DNA from: Agapanthus africanus
Taxonomy: Eukaryota > Streptophyta > Magnoliopsida > Asparagales > Amaryllidaceae
Assembly: GCA_030015575.1 (NCBI GenBank)
Contig: CM057351.1
Coordinates: forward strand, 330,001-394,000
Length of the DNA stretch: 64,000 bases
Direction: 5' to 3'
Positions 1-10,714 of the stretch are shown in pieces. Position 1 is the first letter of the stretch. Every line of letters starts with the position of its first letter. The notes under the pieces are model-generated. The model was not told where the DNA came from, did no database searches, and worked only from the letters and a program-made list of their open reading frames with translations. A program made the translations under genes and the position numbers.

Positions 1-2018
1 TCGTGTACTGCTTTAGGTGACCTGACATGTCGCTATTACACGTTGATAGAGCCCTTAGGATTCTTGCTTGACCACCAGCAGTATGAGGGCGATCATATAA
101 GTGGGAGCTGAGGTCTATAAGCACATCCTTAAATGGTCCCTAGTCGTGGGAGTTTCGAGACAGGGCATCGATACTCCAGAGTAGACTAGTGTATACAGTG
201 AGACCCCGACGAGGGGCGGTGGCCGGTCTCACAAGCCATTGGTGTCAGTTGGATCACCTAAGATGTATACAGGTGCTCATCGGGTTATGAGTACACCGGA
301 CAGGACTCGCCGGGAACATGCTAGTTGGTCTTATACCTGACGTCAGATAGCTGTTCCCTGGTGACATGTGTACAGGTTAGTTCATCGACCTGGGGATCGT
401 CATTTGTCTCGTGTGAGTTCCTACTGTACTTTGATTACTACCCTACCACGCTTAAAGGAGACGTGCAAACAGGTTTTAGTTGGGTACAGTCCCGAGCCAC
501 ATGAAGGCAGTGAGCGGATCTTCAGGGGTTCGTCTCTCCCGGTATTGGGGGTGAGGTCGCGCTGTGTCTAGGAGAGCCATTACACGAAGCCCTCGGCCGA
601 GGCAGGAGATTTACTGGTAGGTATTCCAGTAGTATCTCAGGATGTTCTGGGCTACACTCCGACACGACTTGTAGCGCTTTTGGGGGTCTGACTTTACCAA
701 CCCCCTAGGCCCGCCATGCGATGCTCATAGACGAACGGACCGGACTGTACGGATATTGTCACTGACAGGCTCAGTAGGGTGTCAGGATGAGTTCGCTCAT
801 CGACGCCCCTTTTGGTCAATACCTGGTAGCCCGTTACGTATTGGCTTATACCTCTGACGTGCTAGTGGTTAAATCCACAACCAAGGTGTTGACGAGTCTT
901 TAGAGTCCCCCACATTCAGTTGCTCAAGTTTTCGGGCGAAAAGCTGTAGAGGCCGTATGGAGATATGGCAGGGTCCGATCAGATACGTGCGGTATTGCAC
1001 GGATCAGGATCGGACGGATATTACTAGCCGGCTTTGGTTTAAGCCGGATCCTAGTATAGTACAGTGTAGATTTTGTCTCATTGCATTTGTATTTCGGTCG
1101 GAATACAGATGCGGGTGTGTATACACAGTATCGGGGTTTTCCTGTAATTTATTACGGACCAGTTTTCTGGAGTTGCCAGTTTGCTTTCCGTTTCGGCCAT
1201 ATTTCATTTGTATCTTTCAATGGCCGAAGATTGGTGGAGGAGGGCTTATTTGCATTTGTGTAAATTAGCTATTTGGAGGGTTGTCTTTGCATACTTTTGT
1301 ATCATGATGGTTTCATGATGGAGCCCCATCCCTTGACCTTCCATGGTTCATGATTGCTTGACTTTTTGTAGCAATCATGGTTGTTGATTAGTTGATGGAG
1401 TGTGGTTTTGCTAGTGATGATGATTCTTGCATGACCATTCCTCTCACTTGCATTATTCTTGTGGCTATCCTTTTGACTCACCCCCTCACTCTCATTCTCA
1501 CACTCCACTCCATCATGCATGGCCGGCCAAGCTCTAAGGGGGCTGTCCCAATTTTGTGCAAGGGGATTTCATCTCTTTTGGCTTTGGAAAAATCATATAG
1601 CTCCACAAAATTCCATGTATCATCCCTCCACCAAAAATGGCAACCTCCATGAACCCTAAAATGAGACATGGTTCTACACGTATCCTACAGCAAACCTTGG
1701 TCACGTCGACTCGCCAGCTTCGTGCCCGAGTTGCCTCGGTATAGAGGTGGGAGCCCGTAAAAGAAGCCGGCGACGTGGTGCCCTTTCCGGCGAGGAGGTG
1801 GAGACCAGACATTCCGCGAGAGATCGGGACGACGACGAGAAGACCGGAGGACACGGATCGCTCGGTATATCTCTCTTCCCCATCTAGTAGTTAGCTAGGA
1901 CTAGTTAATGGCCCAATCCGGGTTTTAGTGCGCGGTGGTGCCGGTTCAAGAAAAATTAAAATTAACCATCGCTTCCGCTTTCGACCTCGGGATGGAGGCC
2001 GGGGCGCCGCCGTGCACT
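1..2018 (+). mobile_element. Copia LTR, Angela-like, subfamily A2, cut by the window start
   Basis: Base 1 aligns with LTR offset of about 130 in the complete LTR at 2968, and the match continues to the LTR end (cgccgccgtgcac) near 2018. The middle (about 1260-1660) differs from the 2968 copy and resembles the solo LTR at 36712-38837, so I place it in the same A2 subgroup. The last few bases of the usual terminus are missing and no target duplication follows; instead it abuts an oppositely oriented LTR. It could be the 3' LTR of an element to the left or a solo LTR. Short reading frames inside it are not genes. Confidence 0.85.
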
Positions 2019-2967
2019 CCTCGTCGGCCTCCTCTTTGTAATAGACGATCCACCCCAAAGCTACTACTCTAAGTTTTGCCTCTAACTTGAGGAAACTAGG
2101 TTACTCAAATTGCTAATCAAAGTCACCTAGGTAATATAGAGTGTGATTAGGGATTAACAAGTCTTACTAACCCTTGATCTCAACATATGAGAGGTTAGGG
2201 TTAGGGTTTGAAGAGAGAGAGCTTGAGGAGAGAGAAAGTGAGAGTGAGAATGAAATGAAATAATGATATCATTTGAATATATGAAGCATAATGATTTATT
2301 AAATGAATAATCAAATGATTTATCAACCATGCTTTATTTATTCATTATGAGTGATTCATCTCATGAGTCATTAGTCATTAAATGCACCATTAACTACATG
2401 AATGAATCATACAAATGAGTCACTAAATCAATAAATGCAAATGCCACCTTAGCCCCCAAGTCATCATCCTTCTAGAAGCTTCTCGAGAATTTACGAGAAC
2501 GCCCTTCCTATGCGTGAAAACACGGAAAAACTTTAGACTGTATAAATCCAATAATCCGATACTAGAATCTAGCTTAAACCAAAGCTGGCTAGTAAAAACT
2601 GTCCGAACATCGTACGTGCATAAAAACGCGTATGCGTCTGAACCCTTGTCGTAAAACCATACGACCTATATATCGTTTTGCCCGAAGCAGGGAAACTCTC
2701 TGTGTGGGACTCTAAAGACTCGACTACTACGCTGGCAGTGGATTTAACCACAGACCGCAAGCGGCACTAGCTGTATGTAACGGTCCTCAGGTAGATGTCG
2801 ATAAGAAGGTCGATGAGGAAACCCATCTGAACTCCTACTGAGCCTGATGTGACAATCTCCGTACAGTCCGGTCTGTTTGTCTAGGACTATCGCATATCGG
2901 GCCTAGGGGGCGGAAAGCGTCAGTCCCCTAAAAGTGGTATAAGTCGTGTCGGAGCGAAACCCATTTC
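2019..2967 (-). mobile_element. Copia LTR family B, downstream part (split by the young Copia insertion)
   Basis: The reverse complement matches about 61725-62660 of the complete family B LTR at 60977-62859, including the stretch with CTCTCTCTCCTCAAGCTC and the TCAAACCCTAA block. Its other part lies at 12859-13600. The two parts join smoothly across the ATTTC duplication that flanks the 2968-12858 element. The LTR tail, about 200 bp, is missing where it meets the A2 LTR at 2018. Confidence 0.85.
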
Positions 2968-5111
2968 TGTTGGAGATAGTGCCCTCAGAGTCAATTATTA
3001 GGTCACAGGTACGTGATTGTAATGATTGAGGGAGGACCTATCCCGGTAGGACAGTCTTACTCGAGATGATAGTATGCTATCTGGTTTACCTTTATCATCG
3101 TGTACTGTTTTAGGTGACCTGACACGTCGCTATTACACGTTGATAGAGCCCCTAGGATTCTTGCTTGACCACCAGCAGTATGAGGGCGATCATATAAGTG
3201 GGAGCTGGGGGTCTACAAGCATATCCTTAAAAGGTCCCTAGTCGTGGGAGTTTCGAGACCGGGCATCGATACTCCATTAGTAGACTAGTGTATACAGTCG
3301 AGACCCCAACGAGGGGCGGTGGCCGGTCTCACAAGCCACTGGTGTCAGTTGGATCACCTAAGATGTATACAGGTGCTCATTGGGTTATGAGTACACCGGA
3401 CAGGACTCGCCGGGAACATGCTAGTTGGTCATATACCAGACGTCAGATGGCAGTTCCCTGGTGACATGTGTGCAGGTTAGTTCATCGACCTGGGGATCGT
3501 CATTTGTCTCGTGTGAGTTCCCACTGTACTTTGATTACTACCCTACCACGGCTCAAAGGAGTCGTGCAAACAGGTTTTAGTTGGGTACAGTCCCGAGCCA
3601 CATGGAGGCAGTGAGCGTATCTTCAGGGGTTCGTCTCTCCCGGTATTGGGGGTGAGGTCGTGCTGTGTCTAGGAGAGCCATTACACAAAGTCCTTGGCCA
3701 AGGCAAGGAGATTTACTGGTAGGTATTCCAGTAGTATCTCAGGGTGTTCTGGGCTACACTCCGACACGACTTGTACCGCTTTTGGGGGTCTGACTTTTAC
3801 CAACCCCCTAGGCCCGCCATGCGATACTCATAGACGAACGGACCGGACTGCACGGATATTGTCACTGACAGGCTCAGTAGGGTATCAGGATGAGTTCGCT
3901 CATCGACGTCCCTTTTAGTCAATAGCTGGTGGCCCGTTACGTATTGGCTTATACCTCTGACGTGCTAGTGGTTAAATCCACAGCCATAGTATTGACGAGT
4001 CTTTAGAGTCTACCACACTTTCAGTTACTCAGTTTTCGGGCGAAACGCTGTAGAGGCCGTATGGAGATATGGCAGGGTTCGATCAGATACGTGCGGTATT
4101 GCACGGATCGTGATCGGACGGTTTTTACTAGCCGGCTTTGGCTTAAGCCGGATCTTAGTATTTGATAATGTAGTTTTGTCTTTTTGCATTTGTATCCGGA
4201 CGGAATACAGATGCGGGTGTGTATGCACAGTATCGGGGTTTTCCTGTAATTTATTACGGGACCAGTTTTCTGGAGTTGCCAGTTTGCATTCCGTTCCGGC
4301 CGGTTTTCCTTTGTTCTTTCCCGGCCGGACTTTTCCGATGGAGGGGGTAATTTGCAGTTTTGCAAATTACTTTTGTGGAGGGGTTTTCTTGCATAATGGA
4401 TTGATTATGATAGCTTTCTTATCTTTGCACCATGCTTGCTTTTAATGTTGATTTGATGAAGGTATGGGTGGGTTTAATGTGAAGCATGCTTGTTTGTTTC
4501 TATGTCCCTTGATGTGGTCACCCCTCTTCACTCCTACACTCACCTCCCTTCATCATACATATCCATTCTTTTCCCTCCACCATTCCCACTGAGAATGGCC
4601 GGCCACTTCATGATGAGGAGAGGAAAAATGAGAGATTCATTTTGTGCTTCATTTTGATCATCTCATTTGGCTTGCAAAATTGGTAGCTTCTTTTCCCTCC
4701 AAAGTTCAATCTTCATTCCTCCATCCAAAGGCAACAAACCCCAATGAGAAATAGACTCTACACTTCCTACAGCAAATCTTGGACGCGTCGATTCGCCAGC
4801 TTCGCGCCCGAGTTGCCTCGGTATTGAGGTGGGAGCCCGTAAAAGCTACAGGCGATGTGGTGCCCTTTCCGACGAGGAGGAGACGGACGGAGATCCCGCG
4901 AGGAGATCAGAGTGGAGATGAAGACCGGAGGACTCGGATCAGTCGGTACATCTCTTCCCTTTCTTGTTAGTAGCTTAGACTTGTTAATGGTTACGATCCG
5001 GAGTTTAGTGCGCGGTGGTGCCGGTTTGCAAAGTCCGCAAAAATTTAAGTATATCACCGTTTCCGTATTTGGCCGTCGGTTTGACGGCCGGGGCGCCGCC
5101 GTGCACTTACA
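2968..5111 (+). repeat. 5' LTR of the young Copia element
   Basis: It runs from TGTTGGAGATAG to GTGCACTTACA and is followed immediately by the primer binding site. It has the same length (2144 bp) as the 3' copy, with about 3 differences seen by eye. Short frames such as 4110-4445 recur in the 3' LTR only because the LTR is duplicated. Confidence 0.95.
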
Positions 5112-5112
5112 G

Positions 5113-5125
5113 TGGTATCAGAGCC
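5113..5125 (+). promoter_or_regulatory. Primer binding site (initiator Met tRNA)
   Basis: TGGTATCAGAGCC, one base after the 5' LTR, is the usual complement of the 3' end of plant initiator Met tRNA. It primes minus-strand DNA synthesis. Confidence 0.93.
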
Positions 5126-5320
5126 TCGCCATTAACTTAGTCTAGCTTTGTGTAATGTGTTTTTCAGTTCCGATCGATCGAAATGTCCAAAAACCCGTAT
5201 TTGCCCACGACAGTTTCTGTTGAAAATTTTTGGTCTCGAAAAATTTTTCAGGTTGTAAAATATTGATGTACTGGTTAATCTAAGAGTTCTGTAAAAATTT
5301 GGTGAAGTAACTCCACAGTT

Positions 5321-5373
5321 GGAGCGCGGAACCGCCGCGAAAACCCCCTTTGTGCGGCCCTTCCGCCGCGCAC
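5321..5373 (+). other. GC-rich palindromic leader segment
   Basis: Two GC-rich arms, 5321-5340 and 5352-5373, contain CGCGGAACCGCCGCG and a later CCGCCGCGCAC. The first can fold on itself (CGCGG with CCGCG) and partly pairs with the second. It lies about 210-260 nt from the primer site, the same place as in the other two Copia leaders (46846-46896 and 63066-63116). A role in RNA dimerisation or packaging is only an inference. Confidence 0.6.
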
Positions 5374-6182
5374 TATTCACATCACTTCACCATTTTTTTA
5401 CAGAGGCCTTTTGGGCTTAAAATATGGGCTTTGGAATATTAAAGTTGGGCCAATTGTTTCTGTGAGTGCTACAGTTTTCTTTGGGGCCCACTTGTTAATT
5501 GTTTGATCAATCGGAAATTTTTTAAACACATTTTTCACAGTATTTACATTATATCTGCGACCGTGAATGCCACTCGATCGGTAAATCCGGTCTAACTGCT
5601 ATAGCCCGGTTAGACGGATTTGCGAACGTGACTTTCACGTTGATGTTCTATGTATTTGCTGTGATGTTGCGGATCGGTCGTGGGGATAGCCTGGATGCAA
5701 TGCTAGTACAGTTTTGTTGTATTATGTACATTTGATATTGCGGGGCGAGCGTCCGACATGTGGACTGCCGTCACTGCCTGACTGTATTATTCTTTTGGGG
5801 CACGACCTGGTTGCGGTCGATGTACCCGTTGTATGTATATTTTACTTTCTGTACTAGGATTATCCCAAGGAGGGGTGCACGGATAGCCGGGTTCTAGAAG
5901 GCAACAAGCCCGCATCTCATGGCATTGAGACGGAGGGGGCTTCACTCCAAGATTGGCTGGCTATTCGCCGCACTCGTAGGGGGTATAGGATTTCATTGCA
6001 CAGGCTATCCACACGACCAGGGGAACATCGGGTTTCAGCAGTGGCTCTGTGAAACCCGGGGATCCCAGATATCTGTATTGTTTCTGTGATGCTGTTCATT
6101 ATCTGTGATGTTGCATTTCATTCACGCCTTGAGCGAATATAATATATTGGTATATATATTAGTAGATGTTGTATATGTTTTG

Positions 6183-6269
6183 CATCCGCGCTAGTCCAGT
6201 CCCCGCTCTGTCGTTAGTTAGCTAACCTAACGGGTAATGACGGGACCCAGTGGCGAATGCGGATGGCAT
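6183..6269 (+). other. Conserved non-coding block shared by three Copia subfamilies
   Basis: About 87 nt, from CATCCGCGCTAG to GCGGATGGCAT, are nearly unchanged at 45826-45915 (reverse) and 63788-63878. The centre, CGTTAG followed by CTAACG, can form a hairpin. It sits about 1 kb from the primer site. The function is unknown. Confidence 0.65.
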
Positions 6270-6410
6270 ATACGTACATCAGTATATTTTCGTTCTTTTT
6301 GGTGTGATCAATTGATGGGACTGCATTGATTCGGATCAATGCAAGTTAAAACAAACCTAATCTGATGTTGTTGGAACACTTTTCAAAAAGCTGTTATTGC
6401 AAGGACGTTT

Positions 6411-6665
6411 ACTTTTGTTTTGCATCGTGGTATTCATTTGGAATATCCTGCTCCTCAGTCGACGAGGCAAGGGCCGAGATCCCTTCACCGGGAGTGACCC
6501 CTTGGACAGAAGTTTGCGTCAGGGCATTAACTTCACTATAGCCGATTACTTTTGCTTTGCATCGTGGTATTCATTTGGAATATCCTGCACCTCATTCTAC
6601 GGGGAAAGAGCCGAGATCCCTTCACCGGGAATGACCTCTTTAGTAAAGGTTTTCGTCACTATATT
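6411..6665 (+). repeat. Internal direct duplication, about 130 bp, two copies
   Basis: Two adjacent copies, starting near 6411 and 6548, share ATTCATTTGGAATATCCTGC and GAGATCCCTTCACCGGGA. The same duplication is in the minus-strand Copia element near 45440-45700, so it arose in a common ancestor. Confidence 0.75.
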
Positions 6666-7410
6666 TTCTAAAAAGCTATCCGTTCCTTCAACGATATCAA
6701 GTTCATTACGTTAAAGGTTTTCGCCAGAAACCATTCGTAGCCCTCCATCATTTCAGTTAAATATTCGGTAGTATTCAAGCTATGTATTTTGACCTCACGC
6801 CAAGGCATAGTGTTTGGTAGTTGCCGGGTATTTATCTGTTGCATAGATAGATGCGTTGGTTTGGGACAGTCGTACTACTATTTTGGCCTACGTCAAGGGT
6901 ATGTACGGGTGGATTCAAATTAACCTGGACAATGATGGGTAGAACTTGACATGTGACTTATGATATTTTGACCTCACGCCAAGGTCATAAGAGCATGGGG
7001 TAGAAATCACATCGGGAGTTTCAAAAGAACTGAAACTTGCCAGTTATGCGCATACCTTCTGGAGTGTGACACCGTGAGTGGATTCCATCACGTTATCATG
7101 CGATGATAGTTGGATCCCGATTCCCACTGATGAGTTGGTTTACTCCTCGGGTGACCCCGACTAATTCTTCTTTCAGGTTTGGAGGAGAGTTTGAGGTACA
7201 GTGGGAGGTTTCCAGATTAGATAAATTGGTAACCATTCTGATCTAGGTTAGAGTGCACGCTGAGTGTTTCTTTTCTCTCTCTCTCTCTGGCAGCGACCAT
7301 TGACCCGACCCTAAGACTATGACTCAGAGACCAAGTTGACCGAACCTTCTTTACACCGGCTTTTGGATTGTCAGAGTTGCAGACCTCATTGCCACTCCTA
7401 CTTTTACCCT

Positions 7411-8109
7411 TTTCTCCAGGACACCCCGTATTACTGCGAACGTCCACTTCCATTGGACAAAGCCATCGTATGGTTAGATACGAACTCGAAGGAATTCGAG
7501 GATGGTTTCCGGTTCTGGAGAAAACGGATAGGATTATTCAGTTGTCTTTTCTTTTCACCCTCTCTCAGGTTGCGAGTACTCCTTGGTTTAGGAGTAGTAC
7601 ACCTATTGCGCAAATTGGATAGTCTTCTTCCAAACCATAGGCTGGTGCCGACCGGTAGGGAATGAAGAAAGCCAATTAGCCTAAACGGTGTGCAGAAGGT
7701 ATTAAGATTAAGACAAAGCAAGGGATTAGTAAGAGGGCAAAGTAAATTGCGATGATATTCACGACCAAACCAAGTTTTTCTTCGCCAATCCTAAATCACC
7801 TTTGTATTTCTCCAGGACACTCCGTATCACTACGAAGATCCACAGTTTATTGGATACTCCATCGTATGGTTATATACGAACTCGAAAGGAACTTGTTCCA
7901 GTTCGGGGATGGATTCTGGTCCAGGAGAAATAAGAATAAGGTTTATTCGGTTGTCTTTTATCTTCACCTTCTCTCGCATTGCGAGTGCTCCTAGGACTAG
8001 GACAGTACACCCATTATGCTTATTGGATAGTCTTCTTCCAAACCATAGGCTGGTGCCAAACGGTAGGGAAGGAAGAAAACCATTTGGCCTAAGGGGTGTG
8101 CAGAAGGTA
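7411..8109 (+). repeat. Internal direct duplication, about 300 bp, two copies
   Basis: Copy 1 (7411-7700) and copy 2 (7806-8109) both run from TTTCTCCAGGACAC to GTGTGCAGAAGGTA and share TAGTCTTCTTCCAAACCATA. The minus-strand Copia element carries both copies around 44090-44700. I do not recognise a coding function. Confidence 0.8.
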
Positions 8110-10703
8110 ACGACTAAAGACATATAAAGGGATTTGGAGAGGTGGCAAAGAATTATGCGGTTATAGTTGTGAATCTGGATAATGGTAGAGGCATTACTAG
8201 GAATACCAGGATACCCCATCGAAACATTTCAATGTTTCAGTTCAACTGTGTACTGTTAAAAGAAAACTGATTTCCCGATTAGACACTTGCTCCAGGGTAT
8301 GTATTTACCAAGTATGATTCTCACATCTGTATGGTTTTACAGATGATGAGTGGGAGTAAGTTATTGGGAATTGGGTGATCATCCTCATTATATCGGGACT
8401 CGTTGTAATCGGTGATATTTGAGGAAATCACCTGGGTTGTTTGCCGGTCGGCAAATATTTGGTTTTGAATATCCGCTGTTGTGCACCAATTTCAAATTGA
8501 TACATCTGTACGTCTATTTTCATAGAGTGAGATATACCTTTTGATATTATGTCGATGACATTTACCTATATCAGTGGATGGTTAGGTAAGGAGCATTAAA
8601 CAGCGGTGTAATTCTTCTTAACCATAAGTACAGTTTTCAACCTACGACACACAGTGAAAGAGTTGTTAGACTCAGCGGACTTATACAGAGTATTGTATGT
8701 TGTCCAGTGTCCATTAGGACAGAGGGGTTGGTCCTCATACTATATTCTGTTTACTTTTAACTTCTCTAGTTCTTAGACATGTGTTTCGTAGAAACACAGG
8801 GTCTAAGTTTTGAGGAGTTATAGGTATTTGAATAGAGTAGAGAACCAAGTGTAGCAAGTATCGGGATTCTTCAAAGTGATCGAAGATGTAGATACTTGTG
8901 TATGGTATTCAGTTGATAGTAATGATAAAGAGATCTTGCTTCTCTTTCAGGTTACTCATAATTGGAAGTATTCCTAAGTTGAGTAACGTTGATCGGCCTC
9001 CTTCCATTTAGTTGACATGCGCTGGGGACAGCTGCATGATTTGAATCTGGTTCAATTAAATCAGTGCCTCTGTTTCTATATTGGATATAAAACAGTTCAT
9101 ATCTTAACGATGTTAAGGTACGGGGAGTTGTCCGGTTTATGATTAAAACCAGACACTGGACAACTCAAGGCACGTTTCTGTAATGGCTGTTTGTGGGTTG
9201 ACCCAGGCTATGACGAGGGTTGATTTTCTACCATCTGGATGAACAATAGCGATATTGTTCTAGACTCGCCACAGTTTTATTAAAAATGGATTTTTTCAGA
9301 AAACAGTAGTGGGAGTATGGTAGAACTGGAAGTGATTCCAGAACCACAAACGATTACTGAAGATTTGATAAGGAACCTAAAGATTCAATCCGGTTTGACA
9401 TTCCATTGGCCACTCCGCAGATAAGGTGGGTAACTTCAGGCACCCGAGAGGCACTACGGTAGCCTCAAGGACGGTGACAGGGAAGTTCTTGTTTACCCAC
9501 AATTGCCATTACTGTTGTTCCAGGTTACGAGACCCGGCGGGAGGATGAGTATAGCGTCGTTCTAAACCAGTTTTAGAAGTGTACGTCTATATGACTCTGC
9601 CAGAGGGTTGTCGTAGTCAGTGGGAGCAGCGGAAGCATTGGTGGACAGGTTGCTTATGTCTATCTATAGACTAGAGCAGATGTAGCGGAGATAGATCATC
9701 AATTTCTGATATGACAGTCATGGGTTTGACTTTATCAGAATAGGGGATGGATCAGTTGAGAAGGTAGTAGGGTGTGATATCCTGGTATTTGGATGATATA
9801 CACAGAATAGGAAAAGAAACTCCTATACTACAATCGGTTGTATTTTGGTCGTCACACAGTTGTTTCTCCACATAGGAATTGGGTATTATATCAGACATAC
9901 TGGTTACTAGATCTATGGTTTTAGATCTAGATTTGGGTGGTTTCCCAATCAGGGTACTTGACAGCATTCTAAGAGTATTTAGGATGGACGACTCCTGGCA
10001 CGGTAGTGTACCTGCAGGTAATGGAGTCACCCTCTCCAAAGGTGTCTTACAGACTAAAGGGGAGAGGGACGTGCATGATTGGCAGATCACTTGCTTAGGC
10101 AATTGAGTCAATCATGAGATGTCAAGTACCACACCAGATGTTGTTCTTGCACTAGATGCAATAAGTTGACATTAATCCAATCCTGGAGAAACAGTCGGAA
10201 GCAGTTTTAGAACATAAGTGGATGTTCTAGGGATATGATAACGACAGCCTCATTCAGGAGACGGTTATCATTCCAGGCTTCCAAGGTGACATGGACGACA
10301 AGGAGGTTGTCAGAGTTATAGTTTTCCCTCTGACGAGGGGCAGTATTTTGGACAGGTGGTCCAAGGCAATACTGAGGGAGGCATGGCGCAGGATACTGAT
10401 TAAGTTCAGTTGACGATACAGTCTAAGAAGTTTGGATTTGGAGTTCATTTATGAGCTCGGTCCCATCAGACATCCAGACATTCTAAGACAGGTATTGCTC
10501 ATTTCGGGAGATGGGTTTCTCCGCGAACATGAGATATAGAGAGACATGGAAAGAAACAACAAAGCGGATCCACTCACTGAGGCTATTTCTCGAACGCAAT
10601 AGTTCCGCAAACGAGCTTTGTGAGACTGACTAGTAGAGGAGTTGGATGTTCGGTATCACACGGGCTGTGAGTATGCGACATCGCAATAATTAGCCTTGAG
10701 TGC

Positions 10704-10714
10704 AAGTGGGAGAT
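10704..10714 (+). promoter_or_regulatory. Polypurine tract of the young Copia element
   Basis: AAGTGGGAGAT lies directly before the 3' LTR. This is the canonical plus-strand priming site in Angela/BARE-like elements. Confidence 0.9.

Larger units (their letters stand above)
5126..10703 (+). mobile_element. Decayed internal region of the young Copia element
   Basis: No long reading frame remains. Copia pol is recognisable in pieces: a reverse transcriptase signature reading YYVDDI at 8545-8562, and near 10555 a stretch resembling the NKADPLTE end of Copia RNase H. The first 1.2 kb is leader-like and includes conserved non-coding blocks. The same decayed sequence occurs in the element at 39657-49203, so most of the decay predates both insertions. 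Confidence 0.8.

Noticed and set aside
3694-3918. 74-residue frame repeated at 11441-11665
   Set aside because: Another LTR frame, explained by LTR duplication.
4110-4445. 111-residue frame present twice (also 11857-12192)
   Set aside because: It is duplicated only because it lies in the two near-identical LTRs of one element. No domain is visible and an overlapping frame exists on the other strand.
9752-10111. Minus-strand frame of 119 residues in the young Copia interior
   Set aside because: It runs against element orientation through decayed pol, with no domain. A related short frame in the other Copia element reflects shared ancestry.
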